A stretch of 64,000 bases of DNA, from assembly GCF_017948265.1 (NCBI RefSeq), contig NZ_CP072852.1, positions 372,001 through 436,000 on the forward strand, given 5' to 3'. Position numbers and translations under genes: made by a program. The notes under the pieces were generated by a model. The model did no database searches and was not told the origin of the DNA. It saw only the letters and a program-made list of their open reading frames with translations. Of this stretch, positions 15,885-24,889 are shown piece after piece (positions within the stretch are counted from its first letter, which is position 1; every line of letters starts with the position of its first letter). This DNA is from Rhodoferax sp. PAMC 29310 (GTDB lineage: Bacteria > Pseudomonadota > Gammaproteobacteria > Burkholderiales > Burkholderiaceae_C).

Positions 15885-17282
15885 TTGCCAATGTTTTCAC
15901 TCAATCCCCAGTCATCCGTCCCACTGGTTACCCAGATCGTCAAGGGTTTTCGCCAGATGGTGGATGCCGGAGAATTCCGCGCAGGCGCCAAATTACCCTC
16001 CATTCGCCAATTTGCCCACTCCCATGAGGTGAGCGTCTACACCGTCGTCGATGCCTATGACCGGCTGGTCGCGCTAGGTTATTTCCAGTCACAAGCCAAT
16101 TCAGGTTTTTTTGTTCGCGCCCGTGCTGTGGCAAGTTCGACCTCGAACGGCGTGACCTCCCAGTGCAGCTTTGACTCCATGTGGTACCTGCGCCGTATTT
16201 TTGAGAATCGGTCCTTGCGCAGCAAACCGGGCTGCGGTTGGCTGCCCGGTGAGTGGTTGTTCACCGATGGGGTGCGCCGAGGCCTTCGCCAATTGGCGAC
16301 GACGGAGCTTGATTTTGGTGGCTATGGTGAGCCCAAGGGTTACTTAGGCCTGCGTCACTTGGTGCGGGATGTACTTGCGTCACGCGAGATTCTGGTCAGC
16401 CCGGATCAGGTCTTGTTGACGCAGGGGGCCAGCCAGGCCATGGATTTGGCCGCCCGGCGACTGGTTCAAGCCGGCGATTCGGTTCTGGTGGACGAACCGG
16501 GTTACGCAAATCTGCTGTTTTCATTGCGATTTCTTGGTGCCAAGCTGGTCGGCGCTCCCCGCACCCCAACGGGTTATGACTTGGACGTGCTGGAGGCCCG
16601 CATCATTGAGCACCGCCCGAAGGTGTTTTTTACCCAACCGCGCTTGCAAAGCCCCACGGGCTCGAGTGCATCGCTGTCGCACTTGCATCGTATTGTTCAG
16701 CTGGCTGAAAAATACGACTTCATGGTGGTTGAGAACGACATTTATGCCGACCTTGACCCTGAATCCCGCCCGTCGCTGGCCACGCTGGACCAGTTGAAGC
16801 GGGTGATTCACATTGGCAGCTTTTCCAAAACAATTTCGCCCAACATCCGGGTTGGTTACGTGGCTGCGGCCCCGGATTTGCTGGAGGATCTCGCGCGGTT
16901 GAAGATGCTCTCCGGGCTGACCTCGTCGGAACTGACGGAGCGACTGGCTTATGGCGCCTTGATTGACGGGCGCTGGCGCAAGCACCTCAAAACCCTCAAG
17001 GAGCGGCTGGCAAAAGGTCAGCAGCACTTGTCTCACCTGCTGCTGGGGCTTGGGTTTGAGTTGTTCAACGAGTCCAAGGCGGGCATGTTTTTGTGGGTGC
17101 GTCACCCCTCGATCAGCAATTCAACCGAATTGGCCTACCGCGCGGCTGACCAGGACATTCTTTTGGGGCCCGGGCACTTGTTCTCGGTGGACCTGGAGCC
17201 CAGCCCCTGGCTGCGGTTCAACGTGGCCTGGGGGCATGATGTGGTGCTGCTGCACTTCTTGTCCTCTTTCAAAGCCCCCTAA
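15885..17282 (+). CDS. MocR/GabR-type PLP-binding transcriptional regulator
   Basis: A 465-aa GntR-aminotransferase fusion regulator. The N-terminal winged helix covers about residues 12-75 ([18 protein letters not shown] through [14 protein letters not shown]). The remainder is a fold-type-I aminotransferase domain with the PLP lysine in [10 protein letters not shown] (near residue 315) and the anchor region [11 protein letters not shown]. Members such as Bacillus GabR sense GABA as an external aldimine with PLP. Its divergent placement from gabT makes it the likely activator of the gab/gbu operon. A second ATG at 15891 is equally possible. The gene is intact although its target operon is damaged. 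Confidence 0.9.
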   Translation: MPMFSLNPQSSVPLVTQIVKGFRQMVDAGEFRAGAKLPSIRQFAHSHEVSVYTVVDAYDRLVALGYFQSQANSGFFVRARAVASSTSNGVTSQCSFDSMWYLRRIFENRSLRSKPGCGWLPGEWLFTDGVRRGLRQLATTELDFGGYGEPKGYLGLRHLVRDVLASREILVSPDQVLLTQGASQAMDLAARRLVQAGDSVLVDEPGYANLLFSLRFLGAKLVGAPRTPTGYDLDVLEARIIEHRPKVFFTQPRLQSPTGSSASLSHLHRIVQLAEKYDFMVVENDIYADLDPESRPSLATLDQLKRVIHIGSFSKTISPNIRVGYVAAAPDLLEDLARLKMLSGLTSSELTERLAYGALIDGRWRKHLKTLKERLAKGQQHLSHLLLGLGFELFNESKAGMFLWVRHPSISNSTELAYRAADQDILLGPGHLFSVDLEPSPWLRFNVAWGHDVVLLHFLSSFKAP

Positions 17283-17303
17283 AATCAATGTTTAGCGAGG
17301 TTT

Positions 17304-17321
17304 CACCTGCCAGAGCAGGTG
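17304..17321. other. Perfect 7-bp hairpin upstream of alaS
   Basis: CACCTGC-CAGA-GCAGGTG forms a stem of seven pairs with a four-base loop, 32 bp before the chosen alaS start and 21 bp after the regulator stop. There is no T run, so it is not a standard terminator. E. coli AlaRS is known to bind a palindrome at its own promoter, which makes autoregulation a possible reading. It could also shape the 5' leader. Confidence 0.45.
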
Positions 17322-17353
17322 ATTCATGCCATTTTCTTAGATTGCCCCACACC

Positions 17354-19987
17354 ATGACCACCACAGCTTCCCCGATGAGCGTTGCCGATATCCGCAAGAT
17401 ATTTCTCGACTTTTTTGAATCCAAGGGTCACGCCGTGGTGGCCTCCAGCCCGCTCGTGCCGGGCAATGACCCGACGCTGATGTTCACCAACTCGGGCATG
17501 GTGCAGTTCAAAGACGTGTTTTTGGGCTCGGACAAGCGCTCTTATGTGCGCGCCGCCTCAGTTCAGGCCTGCCTGCGCGCGGGTGGTAAACACAACGATC
17601 TGGAAAACGTGGGCTACACCGCGCGTCACCACACCTTTTTCGAGATGCTGGGCAACTGGAGCTTTGGCGACTATTTCAAGCGTGAGTCGCTTACCTGGGG
17701 TTGGGAGCTGCTGACCAAGGTCTATGGTCTGCCGCCTGAAAAACTCCTGGTCACGGTCTATATCGACGACCAGGAAGCCTATGACATCTGGCACAAAGAG
17801 ATAGGTCTGCCCGCAGACCGCATCATCCGGATTGGCGACAACAAGGGTAAAAAATACGCATCAGACAACTTCTGGATGATGGCCGACACCGGCCCTTGCG
17901 GCCCTTGCTCGGAGATTTTTTACGACCACGGCGCCCATATTCCCGGCGGCCCTCCTGGTAGCCCCGATGAAGATGGCGATCGTTTTATTGAAATCTGGAA
18001 CCACGTGTTCATGCAGTTCGACATGCAGCCCGATGGCAGCTTGGTCAAATTGCCCGCGCCTTGTGTGGACACCGGCATGGGCCTGGAGCGTCTGGCGGCT
18101 ATTTTGCAGCACGTTCACAGCAACTACGAAATCGACATTTTCCAGGGCCTGATTGCCGCCGCTGGTCGCGAAACCGGTTGCGCTGACTTGGGCAACGCGT
18201 CTTTGAAAGTGATTGCCGACCACATTCGCGCCACCGTGTTTTTGGTGAGCGACGGTGTGAACCCGTCCAACGAAGGCCGGGGCTATGTGCAGCGCCGCAT
18301 CATTCGCCGCGCCATTCGCCACGGCTACAAGCTGGGCCAGAAAAAACCTTTCTTCCACAAAATGGTGCCCGATCTGGTCGCGTTGATGGGCGCGGCCTAC
18401 CCGAATATGGCCTCGCAGGCCGCGCGTATCACCGAGGTGCTGCGCCTGGAGGAAGAACGTTTCTACGAAACGTTGGAAGTGGGCATGCAAATTCTGGACG
18501 GCGCCCTTGAAGGTGGCGTGAAGGTGCTGCCCGGCGAGGTGGCATTCAAGTTGCACGACACGTTTGGCTTTCCGCTTGACTTGTCTGCCGACGTTTGCCG
18601 TGAGCGTGGTTTGTCGGTGGACGAGGCGGGATTCAAGGCAGCCATGGAGAAGCAAAAATCCCAGGGACGTGCCGCTGGCAAGTTCAAGATGGACAGGGCG
18701 CTTGAGTACACCGGTGATGGCAATGATTTTGTGGGCTACGACAGCTTGACCGAGAAAGCCGCCAAAGTCGTCGCGCTGTACGCCGGCAGCACACCAGTTC
18801 TGGAGCTTAAAGCTGGGCAGGATGGCGTCGTGGTGCTGGACACCACCCCGTTTTACAGCGAGAGCGGCGGCCAGGTGGGTGACCAAGGGCAACTCTCCGC
18901 ATTGAACGTGTTGTTTGAAGTGGCCGACACGCAAAAAATCAAGGCGGACGTATTTGGCCACCACGGCACACTCACCACGGGCTCGCTCAAGGTGGGCGAC
19001 GCCGTTTTGGCCCAAGTCAATGAAGCAGCCCGTGCCGCGACGGTGCGCAACCACAGCGCCACGCACTTGATGCACAAAGCCCTGCGAGAGGTGCTGGGTG
19101 ATCACGTTCAGCAAAAAGGCAGCTTGGTGAACCCTGAGCGAACCCGTTTTGACTTTACCCACAACGCACCAGTGACCGATGCCCAGATTCGGGAAATTGA
19201 AACCCGGGTGAATGCCGAGGTGCTGGCCAACGCGCAGGCACAGTCCCGCGTGATGGACATTGAGTCGGCCCAGAAAACTGGCGCCATGATGCTGTTTGGC
19301 GAGAAATATGGCGAAACCGTGCGGGTGCTCGACATTGGCTCCAGCCGCGAACTCTGCGGTGGCACCCATGTGCTGCGCACGGGAGACATCGGCCTGTTCT
19401 CCATCACGGCCGAAGGCGGCGTGGCCTCTGGCGTGCGCCGTATTGAAGCCGTGACTGGCCTGAACGCGTTGGCCTATGTGCAAAACATGGAAGCCACTTT
19501 GGGCGGCGTGGCCGGCACATTGAAGGTGACACCAGGCGAGGTGGCCGCCCGCGTGGTGGTCATGCAGGAACAAGTGCGTGATCTGGAAAAAGAGTTGGCC
19601 GCGCTCAAGGGTAAGTTGGCTTCCGCCCAAGGTGACGAGTTGTTGACTCAATCGGTGGTCGTGAACGGGGTCAAAGTGCTGGCGGTAAGGCTGGACGGCG
19701 CAGACACCAAAACCCTGCGCGACACCATGGACAAGCTCAAGGACAAGCTCAAAACTGCCGTCATCGTGCTGGCGGTGGTGGACGGTGAAAAGGTGCAATT
19801 GGCGGTCGGTGTCACGCCAGACAGCGTTGGCAAGGTGAAGGCCGGCGAACTGGTCAACTTCCTGGCGGCACAAGTGGGCGGCAAGGGCGGCGGCAAGCCT
19901 GACATGGCCATGGCCGGTGGCACGGAGCCCGCCAAGCTGGATGCGGCCTTGGCCAGCGTGTTGGCCTGGGTCACGCCCAAGTTGTAA
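17354..19987 (+). CDS. alaS: Alanyl-tRNA synthetase
   Basis: Charges tRNA-Ala and hydrolyses mischarged Ser/Gly-tRNA. An 877-aa, full-length class II synthetase: the aminoacylation core with [18 protein letters not shown] (motif 2 area), NLVFMQF-like VFMQFDMQ, and motif 3-like [10 protein letters not shown]. The editing domain follows with its zinc/tRNA motifs [17 protein letters not shown] and [17 protein letters not shown], then a C-terminal coiled coil ([17 protein letters not shown]) and C-Ala domain. The frame extends upstream to 17288, but the ATG at 17354 gives a normal length; MSVADIRK at 17375 is an alternative. It is probably a single-gene unit. Confidence 0.97.
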   Translation: MTTTASPMSVADIRKIFLDFFESKGHAVVASSPLVPGNDPTLMFTNSGMVQFKDVFLGSDKRSYVRAASVQACLRAGGKHNDLENVGYTARHHTFFEMLGNWSFGDYFKRESLTWGWELLTKVYGLPPEKLLVTVYIDDQEAYDIWHKEIGLPADRIIRIGDNKGKKYASDNFWMMADTGPCGPCSEIFYDHGAHIPGGPPGSPDEDGDRFIEIWNHVFMQFDMQPDGSLVKLPAPCVDTGMGLERLAAILQHVHSNYEIDIFQGLIAAAGRETGCADLGNASLKVIADHIRATVFLVSDGVNPSNEGRGYVQRRIIRRAIRHGYKLGQKKPFFHKMVPDLVALMGAAYPNMASQAARITEVLRLEEERFYETLEVGMQILDGALEGGVKVLPGEVAFKLHDTFGFPLDLSADVCRERGLSVDEAGFKAAMEKQKSQGRAAGKFKMDRALEYTGDGNDFVGYDSLTEKAAKVVALYAGSTPVLELKAGQDGVVVLDTTPFYSESGGQVGDQGQLSALNVLFEVADTQKIKADVFGHHGTLTTGSLKVGDAVLAQVNEAARAATVRNHSATHLMHKALREVLGDHVQQKGSLVNPERTRFDFTHNAPVTDAQIREIETRVNAEVLANAQAQSRVMDIESAQKTGAMMLFGEKYGETVRVLDIGSSRELCGGTHVLRTGDIGLFSITAEGGVASGVRRIEAVTGLNALAYVQNMEATLGGVAGTLKVTPGEVAARVVVMQEQVRDLEKELAALKGKLASAQGDELLTQSVVVNGVKVLAVRLDGADTKTLRDTMDKLKDKLKTAVIVLAVVDGEKVQLAVGVTPDSVGKVKAGELVNFLAAQVGGKGGGKPDMAMAGGTEPAKLDAALASVLAWVTPKL

Positions 19988-19991
19988 TTTG

Positions 19992-20046
19992 CTTCTGAAT
20001 TGATAGCTACCTCCGCCGGATTGGCGGGCGGTAGCGTCACTTTTTC
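19992..20046 (+). repeat. Dispersed short repeat, copy 2 (after alaS)
   Basis: TTGATAGCTACC followed by an internal hairpin (CTCCGCC-GGATT-GGCGGGCGGTAGC) and CACTTTTTC. It begins within a few bases of the alaS stop and could act as a weak terminator (stem followed by T-rich CACTTTTTCT). The rest of the 345-bp gap up to 20332 holds only the 18-codon leader ORF; the short open frame at 20112-20306 has no support. Confidence 0.55.
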
Positions 20047-20274
20047 TCTATATTTCCCTGGATTCTTTCGGTTGGTGTTCACGGCAATCGACTGCCGCAG
20101 GCGGCACCCCGGTGCAGACCTGCGCGTTCACCGCGCCCGAAAATCCTGAAAAAAGCAATGCCGTCACACATTGCTACTTTTACTTTGATCTTTTGACATC
20201 GCCGGGACAAGCACGACCGTTAAGATGGTTTGGACCACCTGTAGTGGGTGAGTTGATTAACAGTGGAGGTCGGC

Positions 20275-20331
20275 ATGACCGTGATTCATCAACGGAAAAC
20301 CTTTGACCCCCTCATACCCGATAGGACATGA
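20275..20331 (+). CDS. Putative 18-codon leader ORF
   Basis: A strong ribosome site GGAGG (in GTGGAGGTCGGC) precedes ATG 20275. The ORF encodes MTVIHQRKTFDPLIPDRT and stops with TGA one base before the ATG of the DUF3597 gene, whose own ribosome site is poor. This layout suggests translational coupling or a regulatory leader peptide. There is no codon bias towards a single amino acid, so classic attenuation is not indicated. Confidence 0.4.
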   Translation: MTVIHQRKTFDPLIPDRT

Positions 20332-20332
20332 C

Positions 20333-20740
20333 ATGAGCATTTTGGGATCCATTCTTTCGAAACTCGGCTTTGGCGACGACAAAAAAGACATCGTTGCGGC
20401 AGCTCCTGCTGCTCCCGCCCCGACCGAAGTGACATCTGCACCGGTAGCTGCTCCAGCAGCGCCTGCGGTTGCTGCTATCAATGAAGTCGATGTTGTTGCC
20501 AAACTGGCCGCCCTGGCGGCTGCCAGCGCAGAGAAGCTGAACTGGAAGGTCTCCATTGTTGACCTGATGAAACTGCTGGGGCAGGACAGCAGCTTGGGTG
20601 CACGCAAGACCTTGACCGCTGAATTGAACTTCCCGGCCGACAAGATGGGCGACTCCGCTCAGATGAACATGTGGTTGCACAAAACTGTGTTGCAGAAGCT
20701 GGCTCAAAACGGTGGCAACATTCCGGCTGATTTGCTGTAA
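20333..20740 (+). CDS. DUF3597 family protein
   Basis: A 135-aa soluble protein. The N-terminus MSILGSILSKLGFGDD and an Ala/Pro-rich linker (about residues 20-55) lead to a compact C-terminal domain with LNWKVSIVDLMKLLGQDSSLGARKTL and MNMWLHKTVLQKLAQNGG, the conserved block of DUF3597. The function is unknown; the conserved block resembles small stress or envelope-associated proteins only in size. The ATG at 20333 is chosen because the conserved MSI start fits the family. It is likely coupled to the leader OR F just upstream. Confidence 0.82.
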   Translation: MSILGSILSKLGFGDDKKDIVAAAPAAPAPTEVTSAPVAAPAAPAVAAINEVDVVAKLAALAAASAEKLNWKVSIVDLMKLLGQDSSLGARKTLTAELNFPADKMGDSAQMNMWLHKTVLQKLAQNGGNIPADLL

Positions 20741-20899
20741 AACAGACAGTAGGGCGGCGCGCCACGGCCTGGCCCGTTGGGCATGGCCTTGTCGCCCAAT
20801 GGCCACCTTGAAGCGTTAAAAACTGCCTGTGGCATTTGGCACCCCTTTGGGGTGAAAAGATCAACTTCCAACTCAGCGCGATATGTCGCGTTGCACAGC

Positions 20900-21451
20900 A
20901 TGAACTTGGGTGCCTTGATTGAAAGCCATGGCTACTTGGTGCTGGCCATCGGCAGCCTGCTGGAAGGCGAAACCCTGTTGGCTCTGGCGGGCTTTGCGGC
21001 TCATCGAGGCTATCTCAACCCAGGTGCCGTGCTGGCCATTGCGGCCACGGCGGGCTTTGTTGGAGATCAGTTCTACTTTTGGCTGGGTCGGCGGCATGGT
21101 CCGGCTATCCTGTCTCGCTGGCCCTCGCTGGCGGATCAATCGGATCGAGTGGATCGCCTGCTCGCTCGCTACCACGCGGGTCTGATTGTCGGCATTCGAT
21201 TCGCTTATGGGTTGCGTGTGGCCGGCCCGGTACTCATGGGGGCGTCCACGCTGTCGGCCACCCGATTTGCCTTGTTCAATGCGCTGGGAGCGGTATTGTG
21301 GGCTGTTGTCGTGGGCGGTATCGGGTGGGTCTTTGGCCAGGCAGCCGAGCAGTTGTTGGGTGACCTGCGTCATCTTGAACTTTGGCTCTTGGGTGGTTTG
21401 GCCGTTCTGGGGCTGGTCATTTGGCTGGTCCGGCGGCGCCGCGCCCCTTGA
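20900..21451 (+). CDS. DedA-family membrane protein
   Basis: A 183-aa inner-membrane protein with the DedA features: the N-terminal re-entrant region (IGSLLEGETLLALAGFAAHRG, residues ~17-37), the GDQFYFWLGRRHG motif with the family's acidic residue, and the basic motif VGIRFAYGLRVAGPVLMGAS. DedA proteins are linked to undecaprenyl-phosphate or lipid flipping and membrane potential. An in-frame extension upstream to 20777 lacks hydrophobic character, so the ATG at 20900 (MNLGALIESHGY) is chosen. Confidence 0.9.
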   Translation: MNLGALIESHGYLVLAIGSLLEGETLLALAGFAAHRGYLNPGAVLAIAATAGFVGDQFYFWLGRRHGPAILSRWPSLADQSDRVDRLLARYHAGLIVGIRFAYGLRVAGPVLMGASTLSATRFALFNALGAVLWAVVVGGIGWVFGQAAEQLLGDLRHLELWLLGGLAVLGLVIWLVRRRRAP

Positions 21452-21483
21452 TTCGTGTACCCTGAGCGCCCCTCAACGCTTCA

Positions 21484-22476
21484 ATGATTGGCGATCTCTT
21501 GCTGTTTCATACCCCACGATCTCGCTGCAATAGGCCAACTGGCCCAGCGGCGCCGGGGACGACGCTCGGACGGGTTCTGCAAATCTTGCTGGCCGGACTT
21601 CTTTGGATGGGGCTCACCGGCCATGCGGCGGTTGTGGATGAGCGTGCGGCGTGGTCGATGGCGCCGCCCGCCATTCGGGCGCTGCTAGAGCAAGCCCAGG
21701 CCGACGAAGACAGTGCGGATGAACAGCAAGGCCCGTGGTTGGCCGCCAAGCGTTATTGCGAGGCGTCCCGCCTTGGCAGCACGGAGGCTCAGTACCGCCT
21801 GGGCATGTTGTATGCCTTTGGACGCGGTGTGCCGGAAAGTCGCGAGTTGGCGGCGTCCTTGTTCTCCGTGGCGGCGTTGCAGGGTCATGCTGAAGCCCGA
21901 AATATGCTGGACACCATTCGCTTGAGCAGCACGGCCCTGCCTGAGTGTGTGTTGCAGGCCGTTGCGCCGGCCAAGGGAGAAGGGCTGCAGGCTGTCTCTC
22001 AAGCCGATGCCAAGCTGGATCGACTCCTCAAGCGGCTGCCCAAAAACAAGCGCTGGGTGATTGAGTTGGTGGGCACCCAAGCCCGATGGAACTCAGTTGA
22101 TCCACGGTTGATTTTGAGCATCATTGCGGCCGAATCCAACTTCCAATTTGATGCGACCTCGCCCAAATCGGCGATGGGCTTGATGCAATTGATTCCGGAA
22201 ACCGCTGAGCGCTTCAATGTGAGCAATGCCTACAACGCCACCCAAAACATCAAGGCGGGGTTGCGATACGTGCAGTGGCTGCTGTCTTATTTTCAGGGGG
22301 ATGTCCGCCTGGCCTTGGCCGCGTATAACTCAGGTGAGGGCACGGTGGACCGCTACGGCGGCGTACCTCCCTACAAGGAAACCCAGCAGTATGTGAAGCG
22401 CATCATGGCGCTGTATGGGCGATCGATGCACCCGTTCAATGATGTGGCGGGCCGAATCTCACCTGTGGCCCGCTAG
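21484..22476 (+). CDS. Lytic transglycosylase with Sel1-type repeats
   Basis: A 330-aa exported murein lytic transglycosylase. The N-terminal hydrophobic segment (VLQILLAGLLWMGLTGHAA, residues ~31-49) is followed by Sel1/TPR-like repeats (GSTEAQYRLGMLYAFGRGVPES). The C-terminal SLT domain has the catalytic Glu in IIAAESNFQFDATS, the AMGLMQLIPETAERF motif and LALAAYNSGEGTV. It cleaves the MurNAc-GlcNAc bond in the periplasm. The ATG at 21484 gives a long pre-signal region with Arg; a later non-ATG start cannot be ruled out. Confidence 0.88.
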   Translation: MIGDLLLFHTPRSRCNRPTGPAAPGTTLGRVLQILLAGLLWMGLTGHAAVVDERAAWSMAPPAIRALLEQAQADEDSADEQQGPWLAAKRYCEASRLGSTEAQYRLGMLYAFGRGVPESRELAASLFSVAALQGHAEARNMLDTIRLSSTALPECVLQAVAPAKGEGLQAVSQADAKLDRLLKRLPKNKRWVIELVGTQARWNSVDPRLILSIIAAESNFQFDATSPKSAMGLMQLIPETAERFNVSNAYNATQNIKAGLRYVQWLLSYFQGDVRLALAAYNSGEGTVDRYGGVPPYKETQQYVKRIMALYGRSMHPFNDVAGRISPVAR

Positions 22477-22504
22477 TGGGTGACTATCCAAGCTCACATT
22501 ACGC

Positions 22505-22557
22505 CGCTATTGAAATAGTAGCTGTCTACGACCGTTAATCAAGGGCTAAAGGCGTAT
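22505..22557 (+). repeat. Dispersed short repeat, copy 3
   Basis: GCTATTGAAATAGTAGCTG followed, after a spacer, by AATCAAGGGCTAAAGGCG. It fills the gap between the convergent transglycosylase and nsrR genes. The 5' inverted repeat CTATTGAAATAG is a small hairpin. Confidence 0.6.
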
Positions 22558-22568
22558 TCGTCAATTAT

Positions 22569-23075
22569 TCAGCTTGCTTTGCTCTTGGGCGGCATTTTGA
22601 TGGAAACGGTCTTGCGAATGGCCGTCAGTGGTACCCGTGTGACAGTGTCGGTAGCCAGCTTGGATACGCCGGGCAGTGGGGTGGTGATGTCAGCCAGAGT
22701 CACCTTGTCCAGCTCGGCCAGGTAGCTTTGCAGGGCGGTTTTAAACACGTGCTTGAGCCGACACTGGGCCGTGAGTGTGCAGGAGTTGTGGTTCACATCA
22801 AAGCATTCGACCATTCTGAAGTCCGTCTCGCTGGCGCGCACCACATCACCAATGCAGATGTCGGCCGGTTTTTTTTGCAACTTCAGACCACCACCACGCC
22901 CGCGCGTGGTGAGTAAAACGCCCTGGTTGGCCAGGTCGTTGACGATTTTCATCAAGTGGTTCTTCGAGATGCCGTGGCTTTCCGCCAGTTCCACGATGGT
23001 GACGGAGCGATCTGGGTTGAGCGCGCAGAACATCAACACCCGCAAGGTGTAGTCTGTGTAGTCCGTCAGTCGCAT
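22569..23075 (-). CDS. nsrR: Rrf2-family nitric-oxide-responsive repressor NsrR
   Basis: A 168-aa Rrf2 protein with an N-terminal winged helix (TIVELAESHGISKNHLMKIVNDLANQGVL, TTRGRGGGLKL). The three iron-sulfur cysteines are spaced as in NsrR (ECFDVNHNSCTLTAQC, residues ~90-105). NO damages the cluster and releases repression of detoxification genes. It has a C-terminal extension of about 25 residues beyond typical NsrR, rich in Lys/Pro. An AAGGAG ribosome site precedes the ATG. It is divergent from nnrS, with an NsrR-type palindrome between the two genes. Confidence 0.92.
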   Translation of the reverse strand: MRLTDYTDYTLRVLMFCALNPDRSVTIVELAESHGISKNHLMKIVNDLANQGVLLTTRGRGGGLKLQKKPADICIGDVVRASETDFRMVECFDVNHNSCTLTAQCRLKHVFKTALQSYLAELDKVTLADITTPLPGVSKLATDTVTRVPLTAIRKTVSIKMPPKSKAS

Positions 23076-23125
23076 GGCTTGCTCCTTCTTTATTGATCTG
23101 CCTCATTTTAGGGTGTCTTGAATTT

Positions 23126-23148
23126 AAGATGTATTTAAAATACATTTA
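23126..23148. promoter_or_regulatory. NsrR-type operator between nsrR and nnrS
   Basis: AAGATGTATTTAAAATACAT, then TTA, matches the published NsrR consensus (AAGATGYATTTNAAATRCAT, then CTT) at all but two positions. It lies 36 bp before nnrS and 51 bp before nsrR. It would give NO-inducible nnrS expression and nsrR autocontrol. Confidence 0.82.
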
Positions 23149-23183
23149 TTAAAATTCATGGAGCGTTTCATCGTCCTTGCATC

Positions 23184-24389
23184 ATGAAAACTGAAACTCT
23201 GCCGATCTTTGATCCCAAGAAGTCCGCCGCGGCGCAACCGAAAGGCTGGCCCGTGTTTCGCTTGGGTTTTCGGCCTTTCTACATTGGCGGAGCGTTTTTG
23301 ACTGCCCTGATTGTGCCGCTGTGGGTGGCCATGTTTCTCGGTCTGACGTCTTTCACGCCTGCGGTGTCTCCCCTGCTTTGGCACGCCCATGAGATGTTGT
23401 TTGGCTTTGCGGTGGCCATCATCGTCGGATTTTTGCTCACCGCCGTCAAAGCCTGGACTGGTCTGGCCACGCCGCGAGGCGCTGCCTTGGCTGCCATGGC
23501 CGCCTTGTGGTCGGCCGCTCGAATCGCAGCGCTGACGGGGCCTTATGCCTGGTACGCCGTGCTGGACGTGGCCTTGCTGCCCTTGGTGGCACTGGTGTTG
23601 ATTCGTTTGATTCTGAAGTCCAAAAACCACCGCAATCTTTTGCTGGGTTTGATTCTGTCGTTGTTGGCGCTGGCCAACCTTGCTTTCCATTTGGCTGTGA
23701 TGGGTGTGCTGGATGTGCCTGCCATGACACCGCTGTATGCAGGGCTGGCTTTGATTGTGATGATCGAGACGGTGATTGCGGGTCGGGTAATTCCTGCGTT
23801 CACCATGAGCGCCACGCCTGGTTTGAAGCTGGTGGCCAGCGTCTGGTTGGAGCGTGCGACTCTGGCCAGCACTGCATTGTCACTGGCCCTGTGGGTGTTC
23901 CTGCCACCCAGTATGTTGGGCGCATTCGTTTTGGCTACGGCGGCAATCTTGCATGTGAAGCGCTGGCTCGGCTGGCGAACCATGCTGACGCGCAATCGCC
24001 CCATTTTGTGGGTGCTGCATGTGGCCTATTCCTGGATTCCGGTGGGGCTGGCCCTGCTGGCCTTGACGCAGCTGGGCTGGGTCAGCGCGTCAGCCGGCGT
24101 GCATGCGCTGGGCGTGGGGGCGACAGGCGGACTCATCATTGGCATGCTGACCCGCACGGCCCGGGGTCATACGGGACGAGCGTTGACGGTGACCCCGGCC
24201 GAGGTGATGGCTTATGGCTTGGTGTTCTCGGCGGCGGTGTTACGCGCTTTTGTGTTGCTGGTGGCCCCCGGGTGGTTGGCGGCGTCGCTGGTGGTGGCCG
24301 GTGGGGCGTGGGCGGCGGCCTTTGTCATCTACCTCTGGATTTACACCGCCTGGCTGGTGCAAACTCGTACGGATGGCAAAGATGGTTAA
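23184..24389 (+). CDS. nnrS: NnrS family membrane protein
   Basis: A 401-aa, haem- and copper-containing polytopic membrane protein associated with nitric-oxide stress and denitrification. The family signature is clear: VFRLGFRPFYIGGAFLTAL at the N-terminus, WHAHEMLFGFAVAIIVGFLLTA (His ligands in HAHE), GRVIPAFTMSA, and HALGVGATGGLIIGMLTRTARGHTGR near the C-terminus, with twelve hydrophobic segments. It protects metabolism against NO. An NsrR-type site precedes it. The SirB-like gene follows after 35 bp and may be cotranscribed. Confidence 0.93.
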   Translation: MKTETLPIFDPKKSAAAQPKGWPVFRLGFRPFYIGGAFLTALIVPLWVAMFLGLTSFTPAVSPLLWHAHEMLFGFAVAIIVGFLLTAVKAWTGLATPRGAALAAMAALWSAARIAALTGPYAWYAVLDVALLPLVALVLIRLILKSKNHRNLLLGLILSLLALANLAFHLAVMGVLDVPAMTPLYAGLALIVMIETVIAGRVIPAFTMSATPGLKLVASVWLERATLASTALSLALWVFLPPSMLGAFVLATAAILHVKRWLGWRTMLTRNRPILWVLHVAYSWIPVGLALLALTQLGWVSASAGVHALGVGATGGLIIGMLTRTARGHTGRALTVTPAEVMAYGLVFSAAVLRAFVLLVAPGWLAASLVVAGGAWAAAFVIYLWIYTAWLVQTRTDGKDG

Positions 24390-24424
24390 GCACCTCAACA
24401 CGCATAGTTAAAAAGGTACGCCCG

Positions 24425-24811
24425 GTGGACTACTACGCAGTCAAGACGCTGCACATCAGTTGTATGGTGCTCAGCATCACCCTGTTTGTGGTGCGCGGCG
24501 GGTCGGCCTTGTCCGGTTATCCGTGGCGGCGATGGGGCGTGCTTCGCTGGGCACCCCATCTGGTGGACACGGTGCTTTTGAGTTCCGCTTTGTGGTTGGC
24601 GTGGCAATTGGGGCAATACCCCTTTGCCGATGCTTGGCTGACCGCCAAGGTGCTGGCACTATTGGCGTACATCGGCCTGGGGGCGAGGGCATTGGGAAAG
24701 CGAACTCCGGCAGGCCAGCGTCCGTGGTTTTACCTGTCTGCTCTGTTCAGCGTTGGCTACATTGTGGCCGTTGCGCTCACCCACTCCGCATCGTGGGGCT
24801 TGTGGGACTAG
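24425..24811 (+). CDS. SirB-family membrane protein
   Basis: A 128-aa membrane protein of the SirB/YchQ (invasion gene expression up-regulator) family, with four helices. Visible are the N-terminal YYAVKTLHISCMVLSITLFVVRGG, the PWRRWGVLRWAPHLVDTVLL loop and LTAKVLALLAYIGLG. The start is a GTG behind AAAAAGG; the open frame continues far upstream inside nnrS in another phase and is not coding there. The molecular role is unknown. It lies in the NO-responsive neighbourhood and may belong to the same transcript as nnrS. Confidence 0.82.
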   Translation: MDYYAVKTLHISCMVLSITLFVVRGGSALSGYPWRRWGVLRWAPHLVDTVLLSSALWLAWQLGQYPFADAWLTAKVLALLAYIGLGARALGKRTPAGQRPWFYLSALFSVGYIVAVALTHSASWGLWD

Positions 24812-24889
24812 CTACCCCACATCGGATTTTTGCATGTTGGTCTGCGACACTTGGCGCCTCGGGCCACCCCGCTATTTCAATGCCAACGT

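Noticed and set aside
17861..19873. A 670-codon open frame on the minus strand opposite alaS
   Set aside because: It mirrors alaS codon structure, is rich in His/Gln as typical of antisense frames in GC-rich genes, has no recognisable domain and no ribosome site.
20112..20306. A 64-codon open frame after alaS
   Set aside because: No ribosome site, no family resemblance; the better supported small ORF in this gap is at 20275.
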